Source of the DNA: JBGPTK01 sp963797765
Lineage (GTDB): Bacteria; Acidobacteriota; Terriglobia; Acidiferrales; UBA7541
NCBI GenBank assembly: GCA_963797765.1
Contig: CAWCQU010000004.1
Location: 62,001 to 126,000, forward strand
Direction of reading: 5' to 3'
DNA length: 64,000 nucleotides
Positions 48,658 through 58,069 of the stretch are shown one piece after another. Each line of letters starts with the position of its first letter. Position 1 is the first letter of the stretch. The notes under the pieces are model-generated. The model had not been told where the DNA came from. It worked only from the letters and a program-made list of their open reading frames with translations, and did not search any database. The position numbers and the translations under genes are program-made.

Positions 48658-49554
48658 TCAAGCCACCGACTTCTCGAGATCGCGGTGGACCACTTTCGTG
48701 GAAAAGCCGCGCTTTCCCAGCGCGCGCCGCATTTCTTCGGCCATCATCACCGAGCGATGCCGCCCGCCGGTGCAGCCGAACGCAATCGTCAAGTAACTCT
48801 TCCCTTCGCGAATGTAATGCGGAATCAGGTAATTGAGCAGGGATTCGATGCGCCGCAAGAATTGATTTGTCTGCGGAAAGGACCGGATGTAACGAGCCAC
48901 TTTGGGATTTTTTCCGCTGAATGGCCGCAGGCGGGGCACGAAATGAGGATTCGGCAAAAAGCGCACGTCGAACACCAGGTCCGCGTCCGCGGGAATTCCG
49001 AAGCGATACCCAAAGCTGACCAACGAAACCAGCAACTGTTTGCGGCCCGGATTTTGAAAACGAGTGGTGACGAATTGCCGCAACTCGTGGACATTGAATT
49101 TCGAAGTATCAATCACCACGTCGGCCAATCGGCGGATGTGCGCCATGCGCTGCTTTTCGAGGCGAATTCCCGCGCGCAACGGAAGATCGTGGCCCATGGG
49201 ATGTGGCCGGCGCGTTTCGCTGAACCGGCGGACCAGCACGTCATCGCTGGCTTCGACAAACACTAGGGTCGCGCCATGTTCCGCTTTCAATCGGCGGAAA
49301 ATTTCCGGGAGGCGCGCCAATTGTTCTCCTTCGCGGGCGTCCACCAACAGAGCAGCGCGTTCAATTTCGCTGCCGCGCACATAAAGCTCACTGAATGTGG
49401 GAATGAAGGCTACTGGAAGATTATCGACGCAATAAAAGCCCAAATCTTCGAATGTCTTGAGGACGGATCCTTTTCCCGAACCCGAGAGGCCCGTGAGGAT
49501 CACGAGTTGCCTCGTGGGCACGGCCTGTTGCCGTTTCGTCTTGGGGGGCGCCAC
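48658..49554 (-). CDS. rapZ: RNase adapter protein RapZ
   Basis: 298 residues. Walker A GLSGSGKGSVLK at about 22, DARE and the C-terminal TIAFGCTGGRHRSV are family hallmarks. RapZ controls glucosamine-6-phosphate synthase sRNAs in enterobacteria and binds nucleotides or diverse signals elsewhere. It begins with GTG directly after the rpoN stop. Confidence 0.93.
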   Translation of the reverse strand: MAPPKTKRQQAVPTRQLVILTGLSGSGKGSVLKTFEDLGFYCVDNLPVAFIPTFSELYVRGSEIERAALLVDAREGEQLARLPEIFRRLKAEHGATLVFVEASDDVLVRRFSETRRPHPMGHDLPLRAGIRLEKQRMAHIRRLADVVIDTSKFNVHELRQFVTTRFQNPGRKQLLVSLVSFGYRFGIPADADLVFDVRFLPNPHFVPRLRPFSGKNPKVARYIRSFPQTNQFLRRIESLLNYLIPHYIREGKSYLTIAFGCTGGRHRSVMMAEEMRRALGKRGFSTKVVHRDLEKSVA

Positions 49555-50997
49555 CTAGCTTTTTACCCGGCGTTGGTGCGTGCTTGGAATTCTTAAATCT
49601 TCCCGGTACTTGGCCACCGTGCGCCGCGTGACGTGAATGCCTTCTTCGTCCAGGCGCTTGGCAATTTGTTCATCCGTGAGGGGATGTCCGCTGTCTTCGT
49701 CCTCGATCATCTTCTTGACGCGGCGCTTGAGCGTGAGCAAAGAGACGCCACCGCCCTGCGGCCCATTCACCGATTCGGAGAAGAAATAACGCAACTCGAT
49801 CACGCCCTGCGGAGTGTGCGCGTATTTATTGGCAACCGCGCGGCTGACGGTGGAAGGATGAACTCCCACTTCTTCGGCCACCTCCTTGATCATCATTGGC
49901 TTCATCTGATCCGGGCCATATTCCAGAAAATCGCGCTGGCGGCGCAAAATTACGTCGCACACTTTTATGATGGTGTGCTTGCGCTGCTCGATATTTTTCA
50001 TCAATTGGACGGCGGCGCTGAAACGCTCCTTCACGTAGTTGCGCACATCGCGGTCGGCCGCATCGCGCGCCAGCAGCCTGCGGTACACGGGACTCAAGCG
50101 AAGTTGCGGCAAGTCTTCGTCATTCATGAACACTTGCCATTCGTCGCCTACCTTGCGGAATTGAACGTCCGGCTCAACCAGCCGGGCTTCGGTCTTGTTG
50201 TAGCGCAACCCCGGCTTGGGATCGAGCCGCTTCACCACGTCAACCGCGCGCTTCACCAATTCCACGGGGCGATTCAGGGCCCGCGCAATTTCCTTCAGCT
50301 GATTGTTCTGCAAAAGTTTCAGATGCTCGGAAATCACCTGCTGCGCCAGCGTGTTTTGCGGGTCGACAGCTTTCAACTGCATCAGTAGGCATTCGCGCAA
50401 GTCTCGCGCCGCCACGCCAGGCGGATCGAACTCCTGCACCACCGCCAGCGCTTCTTCCACATCTTCCGAATTGTACTGGCCGTTCTGCGATATTTCCTCG
50501 AGAGTCGCGGTCAGATAACCATTTTCATCCAGATTGCCGACGATGGTTTCGGCGATCTCGCGAACCTTTTCCGTGCAAATACTCACGCTGAGTTGCCAGG
50601 CCAGGTGATCGGTAAGACTTTGGGGAGAAGAAAGAAATTTTTCGAACGAGGGCCGCTCGATCTCCTCGCTCTCCCGGCTCTGGCTGGCGCCGCCGCCCGT
50701 GTCCAGATACTGGGAAAAGAAAGAACCGAAATCGAATTCGTCGAATGGATTGGCCTCCGCTTTTTCCGGAACCTTTTCCGTTTCCGCCTTCAGAAAAGCT
50801 TCGTCCGTATAGCTTTCTGCCACCAATCCGTCTTCGCCCAATTCCTCGAGCACTGGATTGGCCATGATCTCTTGATTGATCATTTCTCGCAGCTCGAGAC
50901 GGTTGAGCGCGAGCACGCTGACCATTTGAACCAGACCCGGCGTAAGGATCTGCTTCTGGGCCACTCGAAGATGCAATTTTGGCTGAAGCCAGTTCAT
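49555..50997 (-). CDS. rpoN: RNA polymerase sigma-54 factor
   Basis: 480 residues. N-terminal region I rich in Gln and Leu (LVQMVSVLALNRLELREMI), an acidic region II, the core-binding domain, and the RpoN box near the end (RRTVAKYR at about 459). Directs transcription from -24/-12 promoters together with enhancer-binding activators. It lies 15 nt upstream of lptB in the genome, i.e. follows it in the operon. Confidence 0.95.
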   Translation of the reverse strand: MNWLQPKLHLRVAQKQILTPGLVQMVSVLALNRLELREMINQEIMANPVLEELGEDGLVAESYTDEAFLKAETEKVPEKAEANPFDEFDFGSFFSQYLDTGGGASQSRESEEIERPSFEKFLSSPQSLTDHLAWQLSVSICTEKVREIAETIVGNLDENGYLTATLEEISQNGQYNSEDVEEALAVVQEFDPPGVAARDLRECLLMQLKAVDPQNTLAQQVISEHLKLLQNNQLKEIARALNRPVELVKRAVDVVKRLDPKPGLRYNKTEARLVEPDVQFRKVGDEWQVFMNDEDLPQLRLSPVYRRLLARDAADRDVRNYVKERFSAAVQLMKNIEQRKHTIIKVCDVILRRQRDFLEYGPDQMKPMMIKEVAEEVGVHPSTVSRAVANKYAHTPQGVIELRYFFSESVNGPQGGGVSLLTLKRRVKKMIEDEDSGHPLTDEQIAKRLDEEGIHVTRRTVAKYREDLRIPSTHQRRVKS

Positions 50998-51012
50998 AGG
51001 TCCTGGTTAAAG

Positions 51013-51738
51013 CTAGTTCAGGCTGAATCCTTCTCCCAGATAAACCCTGCGGACTTCAGGATTGCTTGAAAGCACATCCGGAGTGCCGCTCGCGAAAATC
51101 TTTCCTTCGTTAATAATATAGGCGCGATTGGTCACGCGCAGCGTCTCACGCACCTGGTGATCCGTAACCAGCACGCCGATCCCAGCCGCGCTCAATTCCG
51201 CGATGATTCGCTGAATATCCACGATGGTCAGTGGGTCAATCCCCGAGAATGGCTCGTCGAGCAGGATGAAAGAAGGTGAGAGCACCAAGGAACGGGCAAT
51301 TTCAAGCCTCCGCCGCTCGCCGCCCGAAAGCACATGGGCTTGGCTGTCGCGCACACCCTCCAGCCCCATCTGGGCCAATAACTCCTCGATCCGGTCGCGC
51401 CGTTGTTCAGGAGTAAGCGGCAGGGTCTCGAGCACGGCCAACAAGTTCTCTTCTACCGTCAACTTGCGAAAAACCGATGGCTCTTGAGGCAGATAGCTGA
51501 TTCCGCTGCGGGCCCGGAGGTACATCGGCAGGTCTGTAATGTCTTCGCCGTCCAGGAGCACGCGTCCATAATCGGGGCGCGCCAGACCGACTATGATATA
51601 AAAAGTAGTGGTCTTTCCCGCACCATTTGGCCCGAGCAACCCGACTACTTCGCCTTGCTGAACCTCCACATGAACGTCATCAACGACTTTCCGCCCTCGA
51701 TACGACTTGTTTAACGCGGCGGCTTGGAGTTTCGGCAT
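51013..51738 (-). CDS. lptB: LPS export ABC transporter ATPase LptB
   Basis: 241 residues. Walker A GPNGAGKTTT, signature LSGGERRRLEIARSL, Walker B FILLDEPFSGIDP, and the LptB-type segment YLPQEPSVFRKLTVEENL. It drives LPS extraction with LptFG. The gene lies 6 bp after the fused LptC/LptA gene and before rpoN, the conserved order. Confidence 0.94.
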   Translation of the reverse strand: MPKLQAAALNKSYRGRKVVDDVHVEVQQGEVVGLLGPNGAGKTTTFYIIVGLARPDYGRVLLDGEDITDLPMYLRARSGISYLPQEPSVFRKLTVEENLLAVLETLPLTPEQRRDRIEELLAQMGLEGVRDSQAHVLSGGERRRLEIARSLVLSPSFILLDEPFSGIDPLTIVDIQRIIAELSAAGIGVLVTDHQVRETLRVTNRAYIINEGKIFASGTPDVLSSNPEVRRVYLGEGFSLN

Positions 51739-51744
51739 AAAGCG

Positions 51745-54069
51745 TCATTTCTCGACCCGGTGCTTGGTGAGCGTGCGAGAACCTTCTTGTGAGTCCACTA
51801 AAATCGTATCACTCGCTGTAAAGAAGGTCAATTGACGGCCCGTGGTTGTGTCGCGAGAAGCATCAGTAATTGTGGGTTGACCGCCCGAAAGTATGAATTT
51901 TCCCTCCGCTGCGAAGTATTCCGCCTGCTCGGCAGTCCCTTGGCGATCTCGCTGCCGGACAACTACCCCGCCCCTGGCAAGGCCCCGGGAGAGCTGCCGC
52001 TGGCTGCCGCCGGGCTGACTTGCCGCGCCCGCCGGCTGGCCGCTCGGGGATGCCGGTGTGAGGAATAATTCGAGGCTCTGTGAAAGCAGGCTCCCTTGCT
52101 GCGATTCAGCTCGAACGCCTCCATCAAGCAAAGCGCGGCCCTGATCGCCCCAGTATTGCAAATGTGGAGCCTGCACGTGCCAGAGGACCGGTGCCGGTGC
52201 CTTCTGGGTGGATTGCTCCTTGGGATCGGGAGCCTGGGGCAGAAGCGCTAGTACGTTTTCGCGAGCCTCCAGTCGTTGATCCTGCCTCCAGAGTTCAATC
52301 GATGCTGCCTGGATAACTGAATCACCCTGCCAAAGTCGGGCGTGGCCGGTGTACACGGCATGCCCAGTCGAACTGTTGCCCGTTAATTTATCGGCGCTCA
52401 GGTGAGCTGGTCCGCTTCCAATATTAGGAGCGCCGAAGGCGGATGGCCGGCTTCCTGCCGGCACCGGAAAATAACTCGTTTGTACGCTGCCGGAAGCCTG
52501 CACGTCCCCAGAGCGCTGGTTTATGTCAATGGAAGCCGCGGTAGTGCGCGAGAGTGAATCGGCCACCGAGGGGCGATCAACCGTCGTTGCCCCTTTTCCT
52601 GGAAGTGTATCGAGAGTGATTCGATCGTTGGCCCGCTCCATTGCGCCGCGGCCCGCTTGAGCTGTCCTATCGCCTTGATGAAAGCGCACGTGCCCCGATT
52701 CTTCGATTCGAGACCAGTCTCCGTTTGGATCAAAATTTGCTACCAGGTCTTCCGCTGTGCTTATTTGCGGCGGAGTGTCGCCAATCTGGCGATTGATTTC
52801 GATTCCGGAATGACCGAGGAGTTGCTCCATTCGTCCGGCTGCGGTGAACGCGGCGGTAAATTTTCCAGCATGAATCCGCGTGGATTCTCCTGCGGACTTC
52901 GTCTCGATTGTGCCGGGTGCGAGCGTCTCGAAACTATCAATCCGGCTTGCATTCGAATGATTGCCCATGCTTCCGCGCGCTGGCACAAAATGAACGGTGA
53001 GCGCAGCAGTCTCCAGCCGCCGCAAATCCCCATTTTCGAGTGACGCGATTCGTACTTCACCTGTGGCATTCATTTCCTTCGGCTGGCCATCTTTCGAATC
53101 GATCGAAATCTCCACATGTTGCGCTTCGAAATCAGCTCGTCCCGCAGTCAAGATTCGATTCGCCCGCACATTGCCCTGGGCTTCGATTCGTTCAATCGCG
53201 CCGGCGGCGTCCAGTTCGGCAATCATCGTATCCGCGACCAGAGTGGATTGTTCCTGCGCGGCAGTGCTGCGCAGTTCAGCGTGTCCGTTGGCGATGGCGC
53301 GGCGGGCGTGCATCTGGGCATCAAATTCGAGCACCAGTTTCCCCGCATCCAAAGTGCGTTGTGCCTGCTGCGCTCGAATGGGGCCAGACAATTCCATTTT
53401 ATGTTCATCTCGCCCGAATTCCAGGCCGCTTCCGTAAAACACAACCGGCGGCGCAGAAGGTCTGCGCTGCGATAGCTTCAACTCCACATCTCGATTCAGC
53501 CGCACCTGTTCCTTCCGGGTGTCATACGAAATTCCGATGCCGCGGCCTTCGCCCGAAGGAAACCGAAATTCAACCGGCTCTTCCGTGGTAATTACGCCCG
53601 AATCGCGATCGAATGCGATGTTCTTTGTCGACACGTGTATCACCCGCTGATCTTCGCTCTGCCTTGCCTCCTCGGCGCTCTCCAGGTCGATTTGCACCGC
53701 TCCCTGGCAAACAATGTGGCCGCTGGCCGGATCGTAATTGCACTGCTGGGCATGAAGATTATCGTAGCGGCTGTTTTCGCGCCCGTAAATTGTGATCCAA
53801 ACATTTTCGAGCAGGCTTTTGTTCTGGTCCTTGAATTCCGTGGCATGCGATGCGCGGACCGTGAAGATGGTGAGTTCCCCTTCCGATTTGGAGAATGAGA
53901 ATCCCGCGGACTGCTGGTGCACTTCAGCCGGCACGGACGGCGGCGCATGCTTGCGAGCGATCGCTTCGCGCCACACACGCCCGCCATAAATTCCCGCCAC
54001 GACGAGAGCGATCAACAACGCCGCCATCGCCGACCCGCGGGCATAACGCGCAGCTTCAGTGGTCCGCAC
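51745..54069 (-). CDS. Fused LptC/LptA-type LPS transport protein
   Basis: 774 residues, far above LptC (about 190) or LptA (about 185). One membrane anchor at about 12-32, an LptC-like periplasmic part, then several OstA/LptA-type beta segments (for instance around residues 100-260 and the C-terminal FAAEGKFILSGGQPTITD). It would form a longer piece of the periplasmic LPS bridge. Exact domain borders are guesses. It lies upstream of lptB as in the standard lpt operon. Confidence 0.8.
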   Translation of the reverse strand: MRTTEAARYARGSAMAALLIALVVAGIYGGRVWREAIARKHAPPSVPAEVHQQSAGFSFSKSEGELTIFTVRASHATEFKDQNKSLLENVWITIYGRENSRYDNLHAQQCNYDPASGHIVCQGAVQIDLESAEEARQSEDQRVIHVSTKNIAFDRDSGVITTEEPVEFRFPSGEGRGIGISYDTRKEQVRLNRDVELKLSQRRPSAPPVVFYGSGLEFGRDEHKMELSGPIRAQQAQRTLDAGKLVLEFDAQMHARRAIANGHAELRSTAAQEQSTLVADTMIAELDAAGAIERIEAQGNVRANRILTAGRADFEAQHVEISIDSKDGQPKEMNATGEVRIASLENGDLRRLETAALTVHFVPARGSMGNHSNASRIDSFETLAPGTIETKSAGESTRIHAGKFTAAFTAAGRMEQLLGHSGIEINRQIGDTPPQISTAEDLVANFDPNGDWSRIEESGHVRFHQGDRTAQAGRGAMERANDRITLDTLPGKGATTVDRPSVADSLSRTTAASIDINQRSGDVQASGSVQTSYFPVPAGSRPSAFGAPNIGSGPAHLSADKLTGNSSTGHAVYTGHARLWQGDSVIQAASIELWRQDQRLEARENVLALLPQAPDPKEQSTQKAPAPVLWHVQAPHLQYWGDQGRALLDGGVRAESQQGSLLSQSLELFLTPASPSGQPAGAASQPGGSQRQLSRGLARGGVVVRQRDRQGTAEQAEYFAAEGKFILSGGQPTITDASRDTTTGRQLTFFTASDTILVDSQEGSRTLTKHRVEK

Positions 54070-54172
54070 TCTCCAAGCTCCTTAGGATTGAGAGCCTAAT
54101 TCTAAGGCTAGTGTTGTATTTCGCGGGACGCAAATTGCTTCGAGGGGGCGTGAGGTGAATATTCTGATGCCG

Positions 54173-56131
54173 CTAATCCGAGCGGGATTTCTGCGCTCCA
54201 CTGGGCATAAGCTGCGTTTCCACGAACACCTCGTTCGTAGAAGCCAAGTCGCGCGCGGAGGGCGTGACAATGGTTTTCGGCCCAATGAAGATTTTCTCCT
54301 GCCGCGTGATGGCCATGCGAACGTCGTTTTCACTGACAAAGTCGGAAACCTTCACTTGCGGCGCTGGCGGAGCGAGTGTCGGCGCCGCCGTCCTTGTGCT
54401 TTCCGGTTTCGGCGGGGTTGCGCTTCCCGCGGCAGGAGCTATCGAAGGAACGTTTACCGCCGCTCGCGGTGCGCTCACAGTGGAAGCGCTCGCCGACGCG
54501 GCCGGAGCGGAAACAGTTCTTGACGCGCCCGCGTCCGCAGTCCCGTGCGGGTGCCCGGCGCCTGCATTGGCAGCGGAGCCGCGAGCAATGCCGCGCTGTT
54601 CGAGCACACGCTCGACAATCCGCGCGATAACCTGCCGGTCGGGAATAGTTGCGGCAGCGGTAACGCTCGATGCCGGCGCCGCCGCGTATGCCTTGACGGT
54701 ACTCACCGCAACTGGAGAACCCTGCCCGCCTTCCGCGATCATGCGGCGATCCGCGGGAATTGTGCGGTGCTCGATGGCGCGCGATTCCCAGGCGATCCGT
54801 TTAATATCCATCAGGTGCTGCGGGCCGATATTATCGGACGTAATGTTTCCGCCCGGCGCGCCGCAGCCCAGGGTCATGGCTGGAAATAAATTTGTGGAAT
54901 AGCCGATCGAGCCGTGCACCGACGATGTATTGATCGGAATCCGAAACGCCGGAACAGCCAATCCAAACTCGCGCACAGCCGATTCGTTCTGAGAATGCAT
55001 CGAGCAGGTGTGCCCCAAACCCCCGAACCGCAGAATTCGTGTGCACAATTCAATCGCTGCCGTCGTGTTCGCAACGGAATAAAACGCCAGGATCGGCGAA
55101 AGTTTTTCGGAGGAAAGCGGCTGCTCGCGGCCCACCACGTCCAGCTTCGCGATCAGCACGCGCGTCGCAGCGGGCACTTTGATTCCCGCCATTTCCGCGA
55201 TCATGGTGGCGGGCTTGCCTACAATTTTCGGATTGGGTGTGAACGAGCCCGGCGCGATAACCAGCGCGCCGAGACGCTGAATTTCCTCCGGCGTCAGAAA
55301 ATATGCGCCCTGCTGCCGCAATTCCTCGAGCGCCTGCTCGCGCACCGCTTCGTCCGCCACGATGGCTTGCTCGGAGGAACAAATCGTTCCGTAATCGAAT
55401 GTTTTTCCCGCGATAATATCCGCCACGGCCTTTTTCACGTTCGCGGTTCGTTCAATATACGAGGGCACATTGCCAGGTCCGACGCCGTAAGCTGGCTTGC
55501 CGGAGCTATACGCGGCGCGCACCAATCCCGTGCCGCCAGTCGCCAGAATCACACCGGTCAGCCGGTTCTTCATCAGTTCCTGAGTGCCTTGCATCGTCGG
55601 ATGTTGCAGGCAACTGATCAGGCCCTCCGGAGCGCCGGCGCGCAACGCCGCCCGGCTCAAAACGCTGGCGGCCTCGCAGATACATTTCATCGCCGAAGGA
55701 TGCGGGCTCAGAACGATTCCGTTCCGCGCTTTCAAGGAGATCAGAGTTTTATAAATGGCGGTCGAGGTAGGATTGGTGGATGGAATCACGGCGGCAACAA
55801 CGCCGATCGGGCTCGCTACTTCCAGAATGCCCTTCTCGCGGTCCTCGCGCAATATCCCCACCGTCTTCATTCCGCGAATCGCTCGATGCACGTCCACGGA
55901 TGCCAGCCGGTTTTTAATGATCTTGTCGGGGACGTTGCCGTAGCCAGTTTCTTCCACCGCCAGTCGTGCAAGCTGTTCGCCCGCGCTCGTAGCTGCTTCG
56001 GCGCAAGCGTCCACAACCGCATCCACCTGGGCTTGCGAAAACGCGGCAAATTTTTGCTGGGCGGCGCTCGCCTGTTCCAGCAATTGGCGAGCTTCCTGAA
56101 TGGAAATTAGGTCGGAATCGCGCAAACTCAA
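54173..56131 (-). CDS. Acylating aldehyde dehydrogenase, microcompartment type, with C-terminal extension
   Basis: 652 residues. The catalytic domain (about 1-455) resembles EutE/PduP; the active-site Cys is C251 in FDYGTICSSEQ and the NAD region is GPGNVPSYIERTA. A helix of targeting-peptide style follows (about 497-516, IPDRQVIARIVERVLEQRGI), then a 70-residue Ala/Pro-rich linker, and a tail of about 45 residues (DFVSENDVRMAITR, then KTIVTPSARDLA) that resembles the N terminus of EutQ. It turns an aldehyde plus CoA into acyl-CoA and NADH. TTG start with AAGG upstream. The partner shell gene is 97 bp upstream. Confidence 0.87.
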   Translation of the reverse strand: MSLRDSDLISIQEARQLLEQASAAQQKFAAFSQAQVDAVVDACAEAATSAGEQLARLAVEETGYGNVPDKIIKNRLASVDVHRAIRGMKTVGILREDREKGILEVASPIGVVAAVIPSTNPTSTAIYKTLISLKARNGIVLSPHPSAMKCICEAASVLSRAALRAGAPEGLISCLQHPTMQGTQELMKNRLTGVILATGGTGLVRAAYSSGKPAYGVGPGNVPSYIERTANVKKAVADIIAGKTFDYGTICSSEQAIVADEAVREQALEELRQQGAYFLTPEEIQRLGALVIAPGSFTPNPKIVGKPATMIAEMAGIKVPAATRVLIAKLDVVGREQPLSSEKLSPILAFYSVANTTAAIELCTRILRFGGLGHTCSMHSQNESAVREFGLAVPAFRIPINTSSVHGSIGYSTNLFPAMTLGCGAPGGNITSDNIGPQHLMDIKRIAWESRAIEHRTIPADRRMIAEGGQGSPVAVSTVKAYAAAPASSVTAAATIPDRQVIARIVERVLEQRGIARGSAANAGAGHPHGTADAGASRTVSAPAASASASTVSAPRAAVNVPSIAPAAGSATPPKPESTRTAAPTLAPPAPQVKVSDFVSENDVRMAITRQEKIFIGPKTIVTPSARDLASTNEVFVETQLMPSGAQKSRSD

Positions 56132-56228
56132 AGCGATTTACCTTGTAGGAGAAAAACCCTTGACTCTAGAAAGACAGGCTGCAAAACCATACCCGGCCTC
56201 CCGCCTTACGCCGGAGACCCAAGAATTT

Positions 56229-56534
56229 CTATTTCTTGTGCGAACTCTCGGGAGCTTGTCCGCCCCCGGGCAAAATCTTTTCCACCAATTCATGGGGGCG
56301 CGGAATCACATGAACGGCAACCAACTCGCCCACGCGCCGCGCTGCCGCGGCTCCCGCATCGGTGGCCGCTTTCACGGCGCCCACGTCGCCGCGTACCATC
56401 ACGGTGACGTAACCCGAACCAATATATTCCTTGCCGATCAAGATCACGTTGGCGGCTTTCACCATCGCATCGGCAGCCTCGATCGAGCCTACCAGTCCTT
56501 TGGTCTCGATCATCCCCAACGCATCATTCGCCAT
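56229..56534 (-). CDS. Bacterial microcompartment hexameric shell protein (BMC-H)
   Basis: 101 residues, one BMC domain. ALGMIETKGLVGSIEAADAMVKAANV is the family opening; the pore loop reads EYIGSGYVTVMVRGDVG, near the KIGSG of PduA/EutM; HVIPRPH closes the domain. A short polar tail follows. Hexamers tile the facets of a protein shell. No pentamer (BMC-P) or trimer gene lies in this window, so the rest of the shell must be elsewhere. GAGGGG precedes the ATG. Confidence 0.95.
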   Translation of the reverse strand: MANDALGMIETKGLVGSIEAADAMVKAANVILIGKEYIGSGYVTVMVRGDVGAVKAATDAGAAAARRVGELVAVHVIPRPHELVEKILPGGGQAPESSHKK

Positions 56535-56666
56535 GGAAACCCCTCACGATTTGTCCGTACTTCGGCCCGCAACCAGTCTCAACTACGAATGTAAAAGTCC
56601 AGCGCAGCCTAGCACGCCCATCCAAGCGAATCAAGCCGTGTGGAAACAATTGGGTACCCGCTATGT

Positions 56667-56701
56667 AAAAAAATGCAGAATGCGGCATTTCGATAAGCCG
56701 C
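56667..56701 (-). terminator. Weak terminator-like hairpin after the GGDEF gene
   Basis: A 5-bp stem GCGGC/GCCGC (56682-56701) is followed on the minus strand, after eight bases, by seven T residues. Short stem and offset T run make it weak. Confidence 0.3.
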
Positions 56702-56729
56702 CAAGCTGGATCACATCTTCAAATGCATT

Positions 56730-58028
56730 TCAAGAAGAGGTGGGCCCGGGAGTGGGCAGGGCTTCCCTGCCCGATGGGACAACCCTGTTCCGGGTGGTAT
56801 TCTTCACCGAGTACATGGCTTCGTCCGCCATGTGAAGAAGTTCGACTTTCGTTTTCGAATCGGTAGGAAACGAAGCCACGCCAATGCTGGCCGTAATCTT
56901 GATGTTCAATCCTGAGTCCTTCAGCCAGACTGTCTCGCTGATCAGTTTAAGCAGCCTTTGCGCCACTCGGACCGCATTTTCCTTGGATGTCTGCGGAAGC
57001 AGGATGACGAATTCGTCGCCGCCATAACGAAACGCGAAATCGATCAGCCGGCAATTGCCTTTCACCGCGGAGCCAATTTCGCCGAGGAGCCTGGATCCAA
57101 CCAGGTGGCCATGCGTATCGTTTACAGCCTTGAAGTGATCGAGGTCGATAAAGATCAGCGAGAATTCGAACGAATAGCGCTGCGAACGGTAAATTTCCGT
57201 ATCCAAAATCAAATTCATGTGGCGCGCATTGTAGAGAGTGGTGCAGTCGTCCGTAATCGTAAGCTCGTGAATGCGGTGAACGTGCCGCGCATTCTCAATG
57301 GCGATGGCGGCATAGTCCGCCAGAGCTTCCAGCAGCGCCAGATCTCGCGAACTGAATCCCTCCGGCCCCACGCAATTGATCAATTCGATCACGCCCAGGC
57401 ATTGTTCCCGGAAGCGCACCGGCACGGCCACGATCGAGCGTGTCTCCATCCGCGTTCGTTCATCCACCTGCGCGAAAAACCGCGAATCCTGGCTCGTGTC
57501 CGGCACCACCACGGCCTCACCCGATTGCGCCACCCATCCGGCAATTCCCTGCCCCACGGGAATTCGCACGTCTCGCAAGGCGCCGGCGCCAGTGCCCGTG
57601 GCGATTTCGAAATACAATTCTCTCTTCTCTTCATCCATCAGGAGAAGCGACCATGTATCGGGGCGCAGTACTTCGTTGATCTTCTCCATGATGGTGCGCA
57701 ACACCTGATCAAGATGCAGTGAGGAGGTGAGCGCTTTGCCCAGCTCGTGAAACACGGCGATCTCGTGGAAATCTCGAGGATCCAGCCGGACGGCTGGGTT
57801 CCGCCGTCGCTCCACTCCGTTGAAAGGTTTGGGCTCAGTCACTTTCCGTTTCGGTCCTGGGGACAAATCGATTACTGAATACAAGGGCCCTGATACGTCC
57901 TTCGCATTATAAGAACCACTTCCGTTGGCTGCAATGGGTGAGGTACCTATAGTGTCGAAGAGACTATCTGCGGAAATGCGCCGTGCACGCGACCGTGGGT
58001 GGCAATCTAGCGCATGGCCGATTGACAC
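56730..58028 (-). CDS. GAF-GGDEF diguanylate cyclase
   Basis: 432 residues. A GAF domain at roughly 100-255 (FRPDTWSLL-type, with IPVGQGIAGWVAQSG) precedes a GGDEF domain (about 270-420). The active site is intact GGDEF, and RLID five residues before it is an I-site for product inhibition. It would make c-di-GMP in response to a small ligand. The start (GTG) is uncertain; the first 75 residues are low in structure. It precedes the shell gene by 195 bp. Confidence 0.9.
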   Translation of the reverse strand: MSIGHALDCHPRSRARRISADSLFDTIGTSPIAANGSGSYNAKDVSGPLYSVIDLSPGPKRKVTEPKPFNGVERRRNPAVRLDPRDFHEIAVFHELGKALTSSLHLDQVLRTIMEKINEVLRPDTWSLLLMDEEKRELYFEIATGTGAGALRDVRIPVGQGIAGWVAQSGEAVVVPDTSQDSRFFAQVDERTRMETRSIVAVPVRFREQCLGVIELINCVGPEGFSSRDLALLEALADYAAIAIENARHVHRIHELTITDDCTTLYNARHMNLILDTEIYRSQRYSFEFSLIFIDLDHFKAVNDTHGHLVGSRLLGEIGSAVKGNCRLIDFAFRYGGDEFVILLPQTSKENAVRVAQRLLKLISETVWLKDSGLNIKITASIGVASFPTDSKTKVELLHMADEAMYSVKNTTRNRVVPSGREALPTPGPTSS

Positions 58029-58069
58029 CCAACTCCCGCCCGCCTATATTTTGAAGGAAGACCTCCTAA

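Noticed and set aside
54914..56110. 398-codon open frame on the plus strand across the aldehyde dehydrogenase gene
   Set aside because: It is antisense to a clear enzyme with intact motifs; Arg/His-rich composition is typical of a GC-driven shadow frame.
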